Source: Symsagittifera roscoffensis (Eukaryota > Xenacoelomorpha > Acoela > Convolutidae). Taken from it: 64,000 bases of DNA. The notes beneath the pieces are model-generated. The model made no database searches and had not been told where the DNA came from. It saw only the letters and a program-made list of their open reading frames with translations. Position 1 is the first letter of the stretch; every line of letters begins with the position of its first letter. The position numbers were made by a program, and so were the translations under genes. Shown piece after piece: positions 34,869 to 46,861 of the stretch. The DNA is taken from NCBI RefSeq assembly GCF_963678635.1, contig NC_087062.1:18339789-18403788 (forward strand). The letters are read 5' to 3'.

Positions 34869-36375
34869 TCCACCTAATATTTGTTGAAGGCTGACAGTTT
34901 AAGGCATGCAAAATCTGAATTTTAATCCAATATGCGCAACCTGAATAATCGTTTTTCGCGTCAAAATGAAGCGACGTTTAAATTTTGGAAGAAATTTTCG
35001 TTTTACAATTTGCCTGCTGGTATATCAGGGCGACTACCTGAATGTTTCGACTGCACTTTAAGGCCAATGAAAGTTTTGGGGTTGAAAAATTGATGAAATA
35101 ATCGAAAATAATTATTATTTTTTTAAATGTATTCCCCACGGACGCATGTCAAATACAAAGGAATGTATTCATCATCTTGTATCCTAATAACACAGCCGTC
35201 AGATAATTTTCCTCAATTAAAATTGGAAAGCATTAATCTACTGTTTACGCATGTTATCAGAACGCAATATATGGCACGTTATTTATCCCAAATTGGGCAA
35301 ATTAGCGTGCATAACGGAAATTTTTGATTCCATCTAAAAATATTGTCTGGAGATCAAATGTGAAAAAAGAACTGAGATCATTTGTAAGTTATAGGGGCTA
35401 GAAAAATCGGAAACTGACTGAATAAAAAATCACTCCCCAAGCACTTTATTCGAAATTCGGAACAAGGCTGCCGTAATTGCAGCTTGTTCCTACTTTTATT
35501 CCCAATTTTGAACACTAATTTAGACACCTTCGTTTTTCTTTCCATTATTCCACCACACGCAATATCAAGTGATAAATTTTGCGTTTTTATCAAAAAAATC
35601 GAGAGTTACAAATTTCAGAATTCCATGTTAACTGCTGTCATGGGCTTTTCATCTAAACAGTTTTTTGGAAGCCGAAACAAAAATTATCTACTCAGAACTC
35701 ACTCACCAAAAAACAAAGAATTAGGATGACATGGCCCTAAGAGCGCCAAGATTTGAAACTGCTTAGCTCGACCAAAAATATCTTTCTGCTGATTTCTTCA
35801 AAAGGTATGTTAGCGCTGAAGAAAAAAATGGCTTTGTTCGCCGAATGAACTTCGAAAAAGGATTTAGAGAGGAAAATATGGCAGCAAGAATTAGGAAAAC
35901 AGATTTTACGAAGTCTGCTTTTTAAAAAGGTTTTTATAGATATTTAATTGGTTTTCGTTCATAAGGCAATTAATAACTGAGCAACAATCTCCCATAAACC
36001 ACACGTTAAACAAGACAGTCAAAATGATTATTTTACATCAAATAGGGTCATGTTAGTGTCGAGTACAGTTACATGTTGCTCTCAAATTGTGCCCACGAAA
36101 TAATTTATGCACTTCACATTCACAGAATGGAATCACACTAAATTATTTTACAGCTTAGTACGAAGTCGCCATAGTAATAAATCAATCACCAAAAACAAAA
36201 CGAAAGTCCTTTGATCAATCATCAGGTGTTACTTCATATCAAGTTGCGTGACAGCTTCTTTGCAATCTCAAAATGTTCTTCAGTGGGCATATTGATGTTA
36301 CACATCATTTCAGTAAATTAAGATTCGAATGTCAAAAAGTGTTCTGGATTCTTGGGACTGGATAATAGTGATAAA
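34869..36375. other. Intergenic, SIN1 to EF1-beta
   Basis: About 1.5 kb between the SIN1 start and the EF1-beta stop. This is the most repeat-poor non-coding stretch of the window and should include the SIN1 promoter if the gene is not co-transcribed. No motif is clear enough to call. Confidence 0.5.
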
Positions 36376-36511
36376 TTAGATCTTCTGGAACGCGGCTACA
36401 TCTACTGACTGTACGAAGTCCTCGAAAGCGGTGATGTGTTCTTCGAGAAGGTCTGTGCCTACTTTGTCGTCTTCAACTACACAACCGATCTGCAGTTTAT
36501 TGATTCCATAA
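36376..36511 (-). CDS. EEF1B2: Elongation factor 1-beta, exon 3 (terminal)
   Basis: Acceptor tctgtttcag, then [20 protein letters not shown], the catalytic C-terminal part of the exchange domain, ending in DVAAFQKI and TAA at 36,376-36,378. The three exons total 663 nt with no frame problem. Confidence 0.95.
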
Positions 36512-36827
36512 CTGAAACAGATAGAACTTACATCATGGTCTCAGAGTAACGGATGATTCTTAGAATTATGCTCATAACTCATTTGAAGCGTTTGAAAATT
36601 CAGTTTTTAAAAACGACTACTTTGGCATATGTTCAATTCCTCCGACACGCTAGATCAAATAATGGACGCCACTTAGACATCGCACCATATATGGTTCCAT
36701 AAAAAGAACCTGTTCATATTTACCAATGGAGTAGCCAACCTGATTCTATTCGGTATCTATGTGAAATTTTGTGCCACCTTTTCATACCCAAATTTCGTAA
36801 TAGAAAAAAGTAACCAATTCAACTGAC

Positions 36828-37012
36828 CCAATCGCGACTAGTTTTCCGGCGCCCCATAGCAGTCCGTCGAGTTCGATGCCACGCACCATCTTCTCTAGTT
36901 CAGCCATGTCTGTCTCGTCATCCCAGGGCTTCACGTCCAGGATGATGGAGGACTTGGCAATCACCTGAGGTTTCTTCGCCTTCTTGTCATGGTACGCCTT
37001 CAGTCTCGCAGC
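36828..37012 (-). CDS. EEF1B2: Elongation factor 1-beta, exon 2
   Basis: Acceptor aacatttcag, donor gtcagt, phase 0 to phase 2. It encodes the linker [16 protein letters not shown] and most of the exchange domain, including [20 protein letters not shown] and [18 protein letters not shown], both close to the family consensus. Confidence 0.95.
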
Positions 37013-37205
37013 CTGAAATGTTAAAGTAACTTACAATTAAAGTAACTAGTACTTATTCAGCCCAATACTTTTAAAGTAGTAACATTCCCTTATATTTCGG
37101 ATCCATTCCCAGACCCTTTGCAGGCACTTTAATTATATAATTGCTTCAAATCTTGAAGATTGTCATCTTAGAAACACCCGATACAATAAGTTTAGGCATT
37201 CTTAC

Positions 37206-37547
37206 CGTTTCGTCGTCAACCTCATCGTCATCTTCGTCGTCATCTCCGAACAAATCATTATCACTGTCTTCGTCTTTTTCAGCTGCTTTCTTGCCATTGG
37301 GCACAGGTGCTGCCGAGGCTTTCATATCTGGCAAGTCTCCACTGACAAATTTACCTTTTTCACCTTCATCGAATGACGTGATGTGTCTGTACCATCTGGC
37401 AAGGTGGGGGTACTTGTCTGCTTCCGGAGGAGATTGGATTTCCGAGGCCAGTTTCGCGTCGGCTGATGACGGGATAAAGCCAACGACGTAGCTCTTTGTG
37501 GCCAGAAAAGCGTTGATTGACTCGAAATCTCCGTAAGGCGTGGACAT
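37206..37547 (-). CDS. EEF1B2: Elongation factor 1-beta, exon 1
   Basis: N-terminal 114 codons of EF1-beta, the guanine-nucleotide exchange factor that recharges EF1-alpha with GTP during translation elongation. It starts MSTPYGDFESINAFLATKSY and holds the GST-C-like N-terminal domain (ALRWY-like LARWYRHI) and the acidic segment DLFGDDDEDDDE, a usual CK2 region. Donor gtaag at 37,201-37,205, phase 0. A cttttcag acceptor lies about 30 nt before the ATG, which suggests a 5'-UTR intron or trans-splicing. With exons 2 and 3 the protein is 220 residues, near the usual length of 205-225. Confidence 0.95.
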
Positions 37548-39714
37548 TGTTGTTGTTGGGCGTTCAACGCGTAACTGAAAAGTTGGCCATTATTCCGCAG
37601 ACGAAAATCAAGGTCACAACAACGTGTTCGAAAACTGGTGCCGAATTATCTCAGAAAAGCGCAAAACGTGCAGAAAAAAATAACGATCATGCATTCAATC
37701 TAGCGCAAAGACTGTTGTTTCAGCAATACACCAATTACTCGATTCCTAGATTAAAGCTTGCAAAAGTTGAAAAAATATGACAAAAAAATTGACATTAGAA
37801 TAAATTGACACCGCGGCTCAGCGTAGCTTCGCACCACGTGTGATACAACACAAGAGTAGCATTGCAAGCTAGCGAATAAACATAGACCGAAATCAGTCAA
37901 GAGAAAAAATTAATTCTAGAAAAACAATTGAAAAACACAATCACCAACATGGAGCTTTTAAGTAGCATTTACCGAGCAGCTGCCATAAGACAACCACCAA
38001 CATTAATAAGCTTTTAGTATCACTTACCGAGCAGCTACCAAAAACATAAACATAGCCAACTGACAGTTGGAAAAGAGTAATGAACGCAAGAAAACAAAAA
38101 CTGACTCGTTTTTTTTAAAAAAAACTTCCAACATTAAACTTTCAAAGTAATTTCAGAATTAATTTATGATTGACTCTTTTATGATAAACTAACTCAGTTT
38201 ACGAAAACTAATTTAATACCGCTGGGAAAACTGAAATTCAAATCAACTAACTGAAATCGTTTTTCGTGATCTTTGCAACTTAAAGCATATTTTTGAAATT
38301 CACGAACAATTTATGATAGGTGTTTTTATTGATAAAAAATAATCCAATTTGAGAAAACTGGATTAATGGGTAAAAATACTTTTTTGCTGGGAAATTTGAT
38401 AAATTCCATATTCGAAATTAGAAGCCGATCACGTTTTTCGTGTCCTTTAAACTTGTTCTATTTGAAAGTGAAGTTTGCCTTCCTTTTAACAAAGGAAATG
38501 AATTGAACTTAAAAAGAAATTGAAAGTCGAACCACGAAAGCACGAAATTGAGCGTTAACAAAATTTAAGTCTTTATCCTTAAAAAACACACAAAAAATAA
38601 CTAAGACCTGTATAACGGTATTCGCTACGTTCATTACTCATAATTAGGTCATGAAAAAGATGGAGCGATTCAGTTTTAAGACTTAGAAATTTTACGCCCA
38701 AACAGTTTTGGATTATTAAAAACAAAAAATAAAATAAAATTTTCCCCTCAAATGTCACTAAATAAGTTGACTAAGCCGATAGAACATACGCCGAAACCAT
38801 GCTAATCAGAGAAACAAGCAATCAAAAAAAACTTATTAAAACACACGTTGTAAGCTGACAAAACAACAGGAGTACTGTTAATTATAGGAAACTCCATGCT
38901 TTGCAAAGACGATAATCACGCATGTCCAATTTTTTACACATTGGTAAGAAACGTTGTTCACGTGAATAAAGTCTAATTGCCGATAACAAGACACTGATTT
39001 TCGCCAGTGTTAAGTAGCTGAAAATTGTTTCATTGCACCTGTAGTTTCTGGACTCGTATTTCATTATCACCTGTTCTTAATACTAGAATACTAAATTGTA
39101 CTACAAACAATACTAGAAAAAACCTATTACTGAAAGTTAGTCAGATTACAATGAGCAAAATCTATAAATCTCCATAAGATTACTTTATTTCCTTTCAGAA
39201 GCAACTAAGATCATGTACAAATAGCTTCATGTTGCAGGAACACTCAAATCTGGTTACCTTATCATTTCTACCCCTCCCCCTGAAGCTATTTTGTTACAAC
39301 CATCTCTGACTTCCCGACCCTTAAAATTTTCTTAATGCAACTATGACGCTAATAAAAACTACATTTAATTACTGAGATGCCTTCTAACGGTTTAAATTGA
39401 GACTTTGTGGTCTTGTAGCGACATTTGATCTTTCACGGGAATTGTAAAAGCACAGAAAAATCTGAATGGTTGGTCCAATAAATATTTTTCCGTAGATCCT
39501 GCAATATTTCTTGAAAAATCATCCAAAATCCCTGATCATATGAAAAATCAATAAGTCAATGGTCACAAACACTGGTATCAAAAAACGCAAACCTTCTGTC
39601 ACTTCGTCAATCTTAACTCGTTATTTAAATAAAACTATTTGGACAACAAACAATCAATTCAACTCTGAAACAATTTCAAATCGAATCGACAGTCGAGAAA
39701 TCTGGCGAGCCTTC
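37548..39714. other. Intergenic, EF1-beta to RPL17
   Basis: Holds a hairpin repeat (37,810), a twice-repeated accgagcagct segment near 37,970-38,040 and a 170-bp dispersed repeat. Nothing coding seen. Confidence 0.6.
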
Positions 39715-39870
39715 TCATTTGGCAGACGTCTTCTTCTTCTCGTTCAGTTTCATGCTGTCCTTCTCCTTCTGTTCCAGGAACAGTTCAATGTGACATGGGC
39801 TGGCCATGTAGGGATTGATTCGACCGTGTGCTCTGTAGGTCCTCCTTCGGATCTTGGGAGCCCTGTTCAC
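39715..39870 (-). CDS. RPL17: 60S ribosomal protein L17 (uL22), exon 2 (terminal)
   Basis: Acceptor gaactttttttcag, then [20 protein letters not shown], the most conserved uL22 block ([21 protein letters not shown]), and a Lys-rich end with TGA at 39,715-39,717. The total is 169 residues, slightly shorter than the 180-190 usual in animals because the basic C-terminal tail is short. Confidence 0.96.
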   Translation of the reverse strand: MNRAPKIRRRTYRAHGRINPYMASPCHIELFLEQKEKDSMKLNEKKKTSAK

Positions 39871-40422
39871 CTGAAAAAAAGTTCAACGTTCAACGTTAAC
39901 ATCGAAATTCACACTTTTTACACTTCGCCCTCTTACACCTGATTGAAACTCTTGTTTACACTGCTATCACTGCGAATTTGAGAAAACCGGATCAATAGGT
40001 ATTTTATATTCCGCTGTGGAATATCAGAACGTAAATCTCATCCGTGCTCGTTGCTTGAAGGTCAAACATTACCCAGCCGAACAAAAATTAGATGTAGATC
40101 TTCAACAGATGTACAACATCCGTTCTCAGCGAAGGGCTCATCAGCTCTTATGTTGGTCGTTTCCTTTGTAGATTGTCTTAACTTAAAAATCTAATTTCGA
40201 AACTAATTGTCGGCCACGTTTTTTTCTTGCCACTGACACTTTCCTTTTTGCAGAGCGTAAAGATACTTTAAAAATGAACAAACATGACCTCAAATTTTAT
40301 ATTTTACAGAACTAATGCCGGTAATATTCGGGATTTCCCACGAAAACGATTACTAGAGGATACCCCCAAATAATTCCACCACTTATGATTTATTTTAATT
40401 AGCCCAAAACCATTGTAATTAC

Positions 40423-40776
40423 CTGGATGTGGGTAACATACAGATTCTCGGAATCCAGACCCTTAGACTCAGCATTGGCCTCTGCATTCTGTAGCAACTT
40501 CAGAATGAATCTGCAAGACTTCTCCGGCCATCGTCCAATGGCCCAGTTGTGGTTTTTACACTGAGCATGATGACCAGGTCCAGTAGTGAACCTTCTGAAC
40601 GGGACAATATCCTTGTGCGCAATGACGTCTTCAAGGTACTTCTTGGCTCGATTCAGCTCCAGTCCTCGGATTGCCATCGCGGTCTCTCGGGATGTCTTGA
40701 AGTGGCATCTCAGATCCCTGCCATGCGCCTTGGAGCTGTTGTTGTCCTTTGCTGGTTCTCGTGCATACCTAACCAT
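40423..40776 (-). CDS. RPL17: 60S ribosomal protein L17 (uL22), exon 1
   Basis: 118 codons of the large-subunit protein uL22, which lines the nascent peptide exit tunnel. It begins MVRYAREP and contains [48 protein letters not shown] and [14 protein letters not shown], all recognisable uL22 blocks. The stretch around residues 8-20 and 75-85 is divergent from vertebrate and insect forms. Donor gtaatt at 40,417-40,422, phase 0. The acceptor tttgctttttttcag sits 18 nt before the ATG. Confidence 0.96.
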
Positions 40777-41016
40777 TTTGAGTTTCCAAAAATACTGAAA
40801 AAAAGCAAATCATTTAAAAAAAAGCTCCCCGACCAACACTGATGCTTAATTATTAGCGCTTATTTACTTGTATTTGCCAGTCTTCAAGCAAAAAGTTTTG
40901 ACAATGATTTCTCAGTAATCCATAAGTAGCGCTTGAATTGACACTTGATAAAAACTAACCCAATTAGAGAAAGCTGGGTGAAAACAACTAGGAGAAAATT
41001 GGGTTAAGACTAAAAC

Positions 41017-41441
41017 CAGGGGCGGATCTAGGATTTTCTCGAGGGGGGGGCGGATTTTCAAAAAATTTTCCAAAATTTTGACGACCTTTTTTTTTTTAGG
41101 TCGACCAAATTGATTTTTCGAGCTCTCCCAAAGCACTGTTTTGCCCCTACTTTGGCAAAATTTTCTGCGCCGCAGGCAAATTTTTAAAAAAACAGTCAAA
41201 AAAGCCGTTTTTAGGCAATTTTTGAAAAATTTTGACAAAAAAATCGCGTTTTTTTGGCGCGCGCTCCCCCTCAAAGATAGTATATATTGGCGCCAAAGGC
41301 GCCTTTAGAAAAATTTTAGGATCGGTCGGCCAAAAATGGATTTCTGAAAAAGTATCAAAGGGGGGACCCTTTGGGTCGGCAGGGGGTCGAATCCCTGAGG
41401 GGGGGGCGTCCGCCCCCCCCCCCCCCCTAAATCCGCCCCTG
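41017..41441 (+). mobile_element. hAT-type MITE with 8-bp target-site duplication
   Basis: 425 bp bounded by inverted ends CAGGGGCGGATCTAG and CTAAATCCGCCCCTG, and flanked on both sides by ACTAAAAC (41,009-41,016 and 41,442-41,449). The 8-bp duplication and CAGGG ends fit the hAT superfamily. No transposase is present. Open frames on both strands inside it are not genes. Confidence 0.85.
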
Positions 41442-42731
41442 ACTAAAACAAAAACATTTTTGAAACTAAATCTCAATCACGCTTCTACGCGCTTTTCGCA
41501 ACTACAGAGCTTAGATTGCCTTATTTTTAGCAACTCAATTTCTATTGTACTTGAGTCCGAGAGCTCGAATAAAGAAAAAAATCACGTCAACCCTGAAAAA
41601 AAAAATTGAGCGCGAAAAAAGTTTCTTGGAAAAAAACAACAGTTAATAACAGACGACCTATTATTTTTTTCGTTAAAACTTACAAGTTGGCAAGCGCAGC
41701 ATTGTACGCTAGCGAATAGAAAAGGGAAAACATGTTGGAGAACATTTTTTTTGGAGAATTTCAATGTCAGAAAAAAACAGCCGAGAAATACAACCACAAG
41801 CGCAAAACTAGCATTCAGTATTTACCGTGGGTAGACACACATTATTTACCGTGGGTCGACAACACGTGGGTGGACGCCGTAAGAAATTGTTGAAAAAATT
41901 TTGAGCGATTAAGTCTCAAAACTTTTGCATCAAAACTACCTGAATTTTATTTATCAGTTTTTGCGGTTCAAAAAATACAAAAAGCCGAAACTATTTCAAT
42001 TGCAAAAAACCCGGGTTGCTAAAATGGCAAACAGGCAAAGCTCAGATTTCCAGCATTGCGAATTAGCAAACAAGACGTTAAACGATGTTACCATTGACAG
42101 AGGAGAAGCGGAGCTTCGCATCACTCGCGATACAATGCCTTGCAATGCCGATACAAAAAGAAAATGAGACGGAACTAACAGAAACAGAACAAAAACAACC
42201 TGGGAAAAACGAAAATAAATTCAGAAAACAGTGAAAATACAAACAAACATTATTAAATCAGTTTTTCCGAGCGGCCACTAAGCCGACAACAAGTATGTAG
42301 CCGTCCATTGAGACGAAAACAAATAAACGCCACAAACTGTTTTTCGAGAAAAAGTTCGTGCTATTAAGTATTAAAACTTCAAAATCTTGCAAAACTACCT
42401 GACATTTTCAAAAAAAAATTCGCCAGTTTTTGCATTTGAAGCAATACAAAATTGAGAAACTAAGCCAATAAAACATCAGCAGAAACTATTTAGACGAATA
42501 TAGCTTTTAAGCGAGACAAAAAACGCAAAAAGGAAAATATACAAGTTCAGGGCTAGAAAATTTACAAATAATAGGAGTAAATCGAAAACACTTGCATCTA
42601 CCATGAAAAACGCTGAGAACACGGCAATTCCACGATGCAGCAACAAAGCCGACAAAACATAAGCAGGCAAAGGAAAGTCCGACAATTTGATTTTTCGCGA
42701 TTTTTTTTTCTATTTTTAGACTGAAAAAAAA

Positions 42732-42806
42732 CAAGGTCCGACCCGGGCTCGAATTCTACACCTTAGGTTACAAGGGCAACCGCGTTACCTCTAGGCCAAG
42801 TGTGAG
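42732..42806 (-). mobile_element. tRNA-derived SINE head, best preserved
   Basis: Minus strand: TTGGCCTAGAGGTAACGCGG and GAATTCGAGCCCGGGTC, close to pol III A and B boxes at tRNA-like spacing. Related heads lie at 9.3, 15.9 (24.4) and 31.6 kb, and a truncated one at about 45,740-45,775. Confidence 0.65.
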
Positions 42807-43074
42807 TAAGTCTCATGCGAAGGTTCACTTATAAAACAACTAAGAAAAGCAAGTAAAATTTGTAAGATAAGTTATTTACGGGAAAAAAGTCTAGTTCCCG
42901 ATTACAAAACACTTGCTCTATGTGCCGATTACAAGAAACTTGCTGTTGCAAGTGTAGAAAGAACTAGAAAAACAAGTTAAAAGACTAAATTTATTTTAAA
43001 GTTTAAATTTATTTCAAGTTTTTCAACGACACCCAAGAGACCGAAATTCTATGAATCTAAAAAATCTCACCGGA

Positions 43075-43500
43075 AACTAATTGGGATTTACATATAAGGC
43101 AAAAAAGCCAAAAAAAATTAAAGCCGAGAGCCAATAAGCTGAGAATCAACCAAATATTACTGGTAAAATCTTATTGGAAAAATACATATAAGGTGAGGTA
43201 ATTATCATTAGAATCTAATAAATATCACCGGAATATTATTGGGATTTACACATAAGGTGAACAAGCCAAAAGAATTAAAGCTGAGAGCCAATAAGCTGAG
43301 AATCAACCAAATATTTTTGGTAAAATCTTATTGGAAAAATACATATAAGGTGAGGTAATTATCATTAGAATCTAATAAATATCACCGGAATATTTTTGGG
43401 ATTTACATATAAGGTGAACAAGCAAAAAGAATTAAAGCCGAGAGCCAATAAGCTGAGAATCAATCAAGTATTTTTGGTAAAATCATATTGGAAAAATACA
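43075..43500 (+). repeat. Tandem repeat, ~157-bp unit, about 2.7 copies
   Basis: gggatttaca-ataaggtg recurs at 43,083, 43,241 and 43,398. Units also share gagagccaataagctgagaa and aatctaataaatatcaccgg. The copies differ by a few percent of bases by eye. Confidence 0.85.
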
Positions 43501-44849
43501 CGTACTGTCTGCATACACAAATGCCATCTATGTACTGAATGCACGGTTGTATACACAACTTTGAATCAAAACCTAGATCTTAGTTGATGATAATTAAGCT
43601 GAAAACCAATCCGCAAAAAAAATCAAAATTCCATAATTATACATACAACTAGATTAATCAAAATTACTGAAGACAGTTTTGAATTAGCATCGGAAGAAAG
43701 CGTACCAGGAGGTAACAACGACGAAATTACCTGAGCGATGGACGAGACGAAGCCACCTCAAACAAACCTTCTTCTCCTTCGGAGATAGAGGATTACCCAG
43801 AGGCGAAGCGGCGATTCGCTAAAACCCATTGCACTACAAAATAGTGAATAAAAAAAGACAAGTAAAAAAAAGTTGTTGGAAAAAATTAGTTGAAAAAATA
43901 GCTTGACAAAAGTTGGAAAATTACAGCTACCAAATCTTCTTTTTTGTATCAGATGAAGTCAATAAACATCCCCTAACAATGGAAATCGTTTACCGAGTGG
44001 CAACAAAGGCGACAAACTTTGCGTCGAAACCTGTTGAGCCGAAAACAAAACTGTTGTCATAAAAAATTTCAATAAAAAAAATAAAAAATTTTACACCCCA
44101 TCTAAACTGAAACACATAGTCCTAAACGGATAAATTTTGTCCTCGAAATTACGCAAAAACAATTGACTGTTTAATTTTTTGAATTTAAAAACAAACGAAA
44201 AATCAGACATGGTAAATTTACAATATCGCGAAGTTTCAGCTTTAGTAAAATTGTTTAAATTGGAAGAAAACCCATGCTTTAAAAATATAACCAATAACAA
44301 CCCAAATAAAAAAACGCAATTAAAAAAAAACGAAAAACTAACCGACAAAAACTGGGACAAACACGAGGTACCCAAAAAATTGAGAACATTGTTTTGAAAA
44401 AACAATTACAAGATGAAACGGGCTCGAACTAATTTTTAGCTAAATAATAGTACTTTTACTTGAAATTTCAAGAAATTGAGCATGTCAGATGAAAAATCAT
44501 TTTGATGTAAAATCCTTGGGACAATGTTGTTTATTTACGGGAAATAAAAACTCTAGCGCCCAATTGCAATACCCATGCTTATCGCAAGGGTAATCAAAAA
44601 AAGAACCCTGCTGATTATGAAGACGAGGCAACAATAACAACAAATATAAAATAACCGAGCAGAAAAAAATTAAACGATTCGACACTAATGCAAAAAAATT
44701 TAAGTCCCCCTCCCCTCAAAACACTTACGCAAAAACATTGCGATATGAGTCCACTGAGCCGCTTTGAAATAGGCCGAAACATATTCAGCCAAAACAATAC
44801 AAAAAGGATGAATATTTAACAATAAAAGCAACTAACTGTTGCGGTATTT

Positions 44850-45410
44850 CCACACAGAGGCGAAGCTGCAAACACTAGCAAGAACACGGCAAAAAAGCAG
44901 TTTTATAAAATGAAATCAGAAAAGATAGAAATCAGCCTCGAAGAGTAAAAACTTGCTACGTTTGAGCTTCGAAGCTGATACCTCGAGAATTGGAGTCTCA
45001 TGCCCTGCCCTATCGGCTACGAACGCTTAACAACCGACAAACACTAGTTACAAATAACGCAGCTACGTATGCTAGCAAATTGCAAATGCAATTTAGGAAA
45101 AGTGGCACTAAATACAAATAGACACAACTTTGCAAGTAATATTTTGGAATATAAGAAACTGAATATAATTTGTATGTAATAAATTGGAAAGCATAACGCT
45201 ACTTTATGTACAAATTAAGCATTTCAAACTTCTGAAACCGAGTTTTTATTATGATGTTGTTTGAAACAAATAGCTTTTATTTCTGTTCATTTAATGAATT
45301 TCAAACCAATCAACCGAGTTAACTTATTAGTATTCGAATGTCAAAGCACATGCTATCAGAAAGTCATAAATGTGCCCCAATATTTGCGACATAAGTAAGA
45401 AAAAAAGAAT
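44850..45410 (+). mobile_element. Non-autonomous dispersed element, ~0.55 kb, second copy
   Basis: Colinear with 33,645-34,230 over most of its length, but diverged. It begins with the gcgaagc hairpin end, here shortened to cacagaggcgaagctgcaaa. Confidence 0.65.
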
Positions 45411-46185
45411 TGTCATAGTATAACACTAACGCTCACTGTAAACAGTGTAAACAGAGGACAGGAGATGCATCAGTCCGCGAGATGAGTCCTGTAAATAAAG
45501 TTATTAACGGGAAAAAAAGTCGAGTACCCACTTAGGGTACCCTTTCTCATTGCAAGGATAAAAACAACAGGACGAGCGATGATCGTCAATTTTCGTAAGA
45601 ATCGTTTAAAACAGAAAAAATCCATGGACAAAACCCATGCTTCACAAAAAAATCCATATTTCAGCTGACAAAGTAAGTAAGCAAACGTAATTCCAATTCA
45701 ATTTTTTCCTAAAAAATCAATTTCAGATATATTGAAAGAAAAAACAAGTTCCGAACGCGTAACCTCTAGCCCAAGTGGAAAAGAACCTGTGACGTTGAAT
45801 ACCAAAAAAAATTAAGCTTGCGACAATAAAAACATTGCATTACAAGACAGTGAATCAAAAAAGAGACGGAAACTATTATGATATGGCCCTATTATGATAT
45901 ATACTAGTTCAGTAAAATTAGAAAATTTGATATTTCAACTTTCGAGGTTATCTAATTTCTATATAAGCAAATCATGTCACTTTTTGTTGCGACCATTGAA
46001 AATAAGAGAGGAGCTTTTTATTCGGGTGTGTTTCAGTTTTTTCTTTTTTTTCACGCAAACTCAGGTACCACAAATAAACATTGGAATGGTTCAAATTATG
46101 TGACAATTTGAAGCCCTATCAGCTGTGATTTGAACACTAAAACTGCCCCAGTGTCGAAAAAAAAACAGAATTAAATTTTTAGACA

Positions 46186-46662
46186 GCCTAATTTCGAACG
46201 AGTAATGCAATCGAGTAACATTCTTTTTAAAGAAATTAAACGAATCTAGATTTTCTAAAAAAAAACTTCATGTACAAAACAGAAAATTTTTTGAAAATTT
46301 TTTTGAAGTATTTGTTTGGTATTACTTTTTAGAAGAAAAACGTCTATCTTGACTAATTTACTAACTTTCTACAGGTTGTGTAGTTCTCGAATCACATCAC
46401 GCATTGTTTTAATGCGTGGTGTGATTCGAAAACTGTACAAACGCGACAAAAGTTAGTGAATTAGGCAGACCGACGTTTTACTGCAAAAAATGAATACCAA
46501 ATAAATATTTGGAAAACAATTTTTAGAAATCTTATTTTTTGTACAAGAAAACCTTTATTGCCGAATAAGCGCTGAATGAAACATCCAAAATGAATTTTTT
46601 TGTAGTAAAATCTAGTTTTGTTCAGTTTGTTTAAAACTAACGTTACTCGCTCAAAATTAGGC
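46186..46662. repeat. Long imperfect inverted repeat, arms ~230 bp
   Basis: The left end gcctaatttcgaacgagtaa pairs with the right end ttactcgctcaaaattaggc. The arms meet at cacgcattgttttaatgcgtg near 46,400-46,420. The arms have more mismatches than the 6.8-kb foldback. No coding potential. Located about 200 bp from the 3' end of NAT9. Confidence 0.85.
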
Positions 46663-46861
46663 TTAGTTGGAAGAATTTCATAGTTTTTCTCGACACCAGG
46701 ACAATTTTTGTGAAATTTTTTATGTTCGAATCACTAACTTGATTTTTTTACGAATATGGTCGAAACATTCTGTGCTGCGATATGTCCACTCTCTCCTCCG
46801 CATTCATTTCTCGCTATAAATTTTCCTGACACTAAGACTACTCTCACTATACTGAGGAAAC

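Larger units (their letters stand above)
42935..46185. other. Intergenic, repeat-rich
   Basis: Between RPL17 and NAT9. Apart from the tandem repeat and the 0.55-kb element listed separately, it holds hairpin repeats and no convincing ORF. Confidence 0.6.

Noticed and set aside
41147-41609. ORFs with Pro/Gly-rich runs around 41.2-41.6 kb
   Set aside because: They lie in the MITE, and its poly-C/poly-G tract creates the proline and glycine runs.
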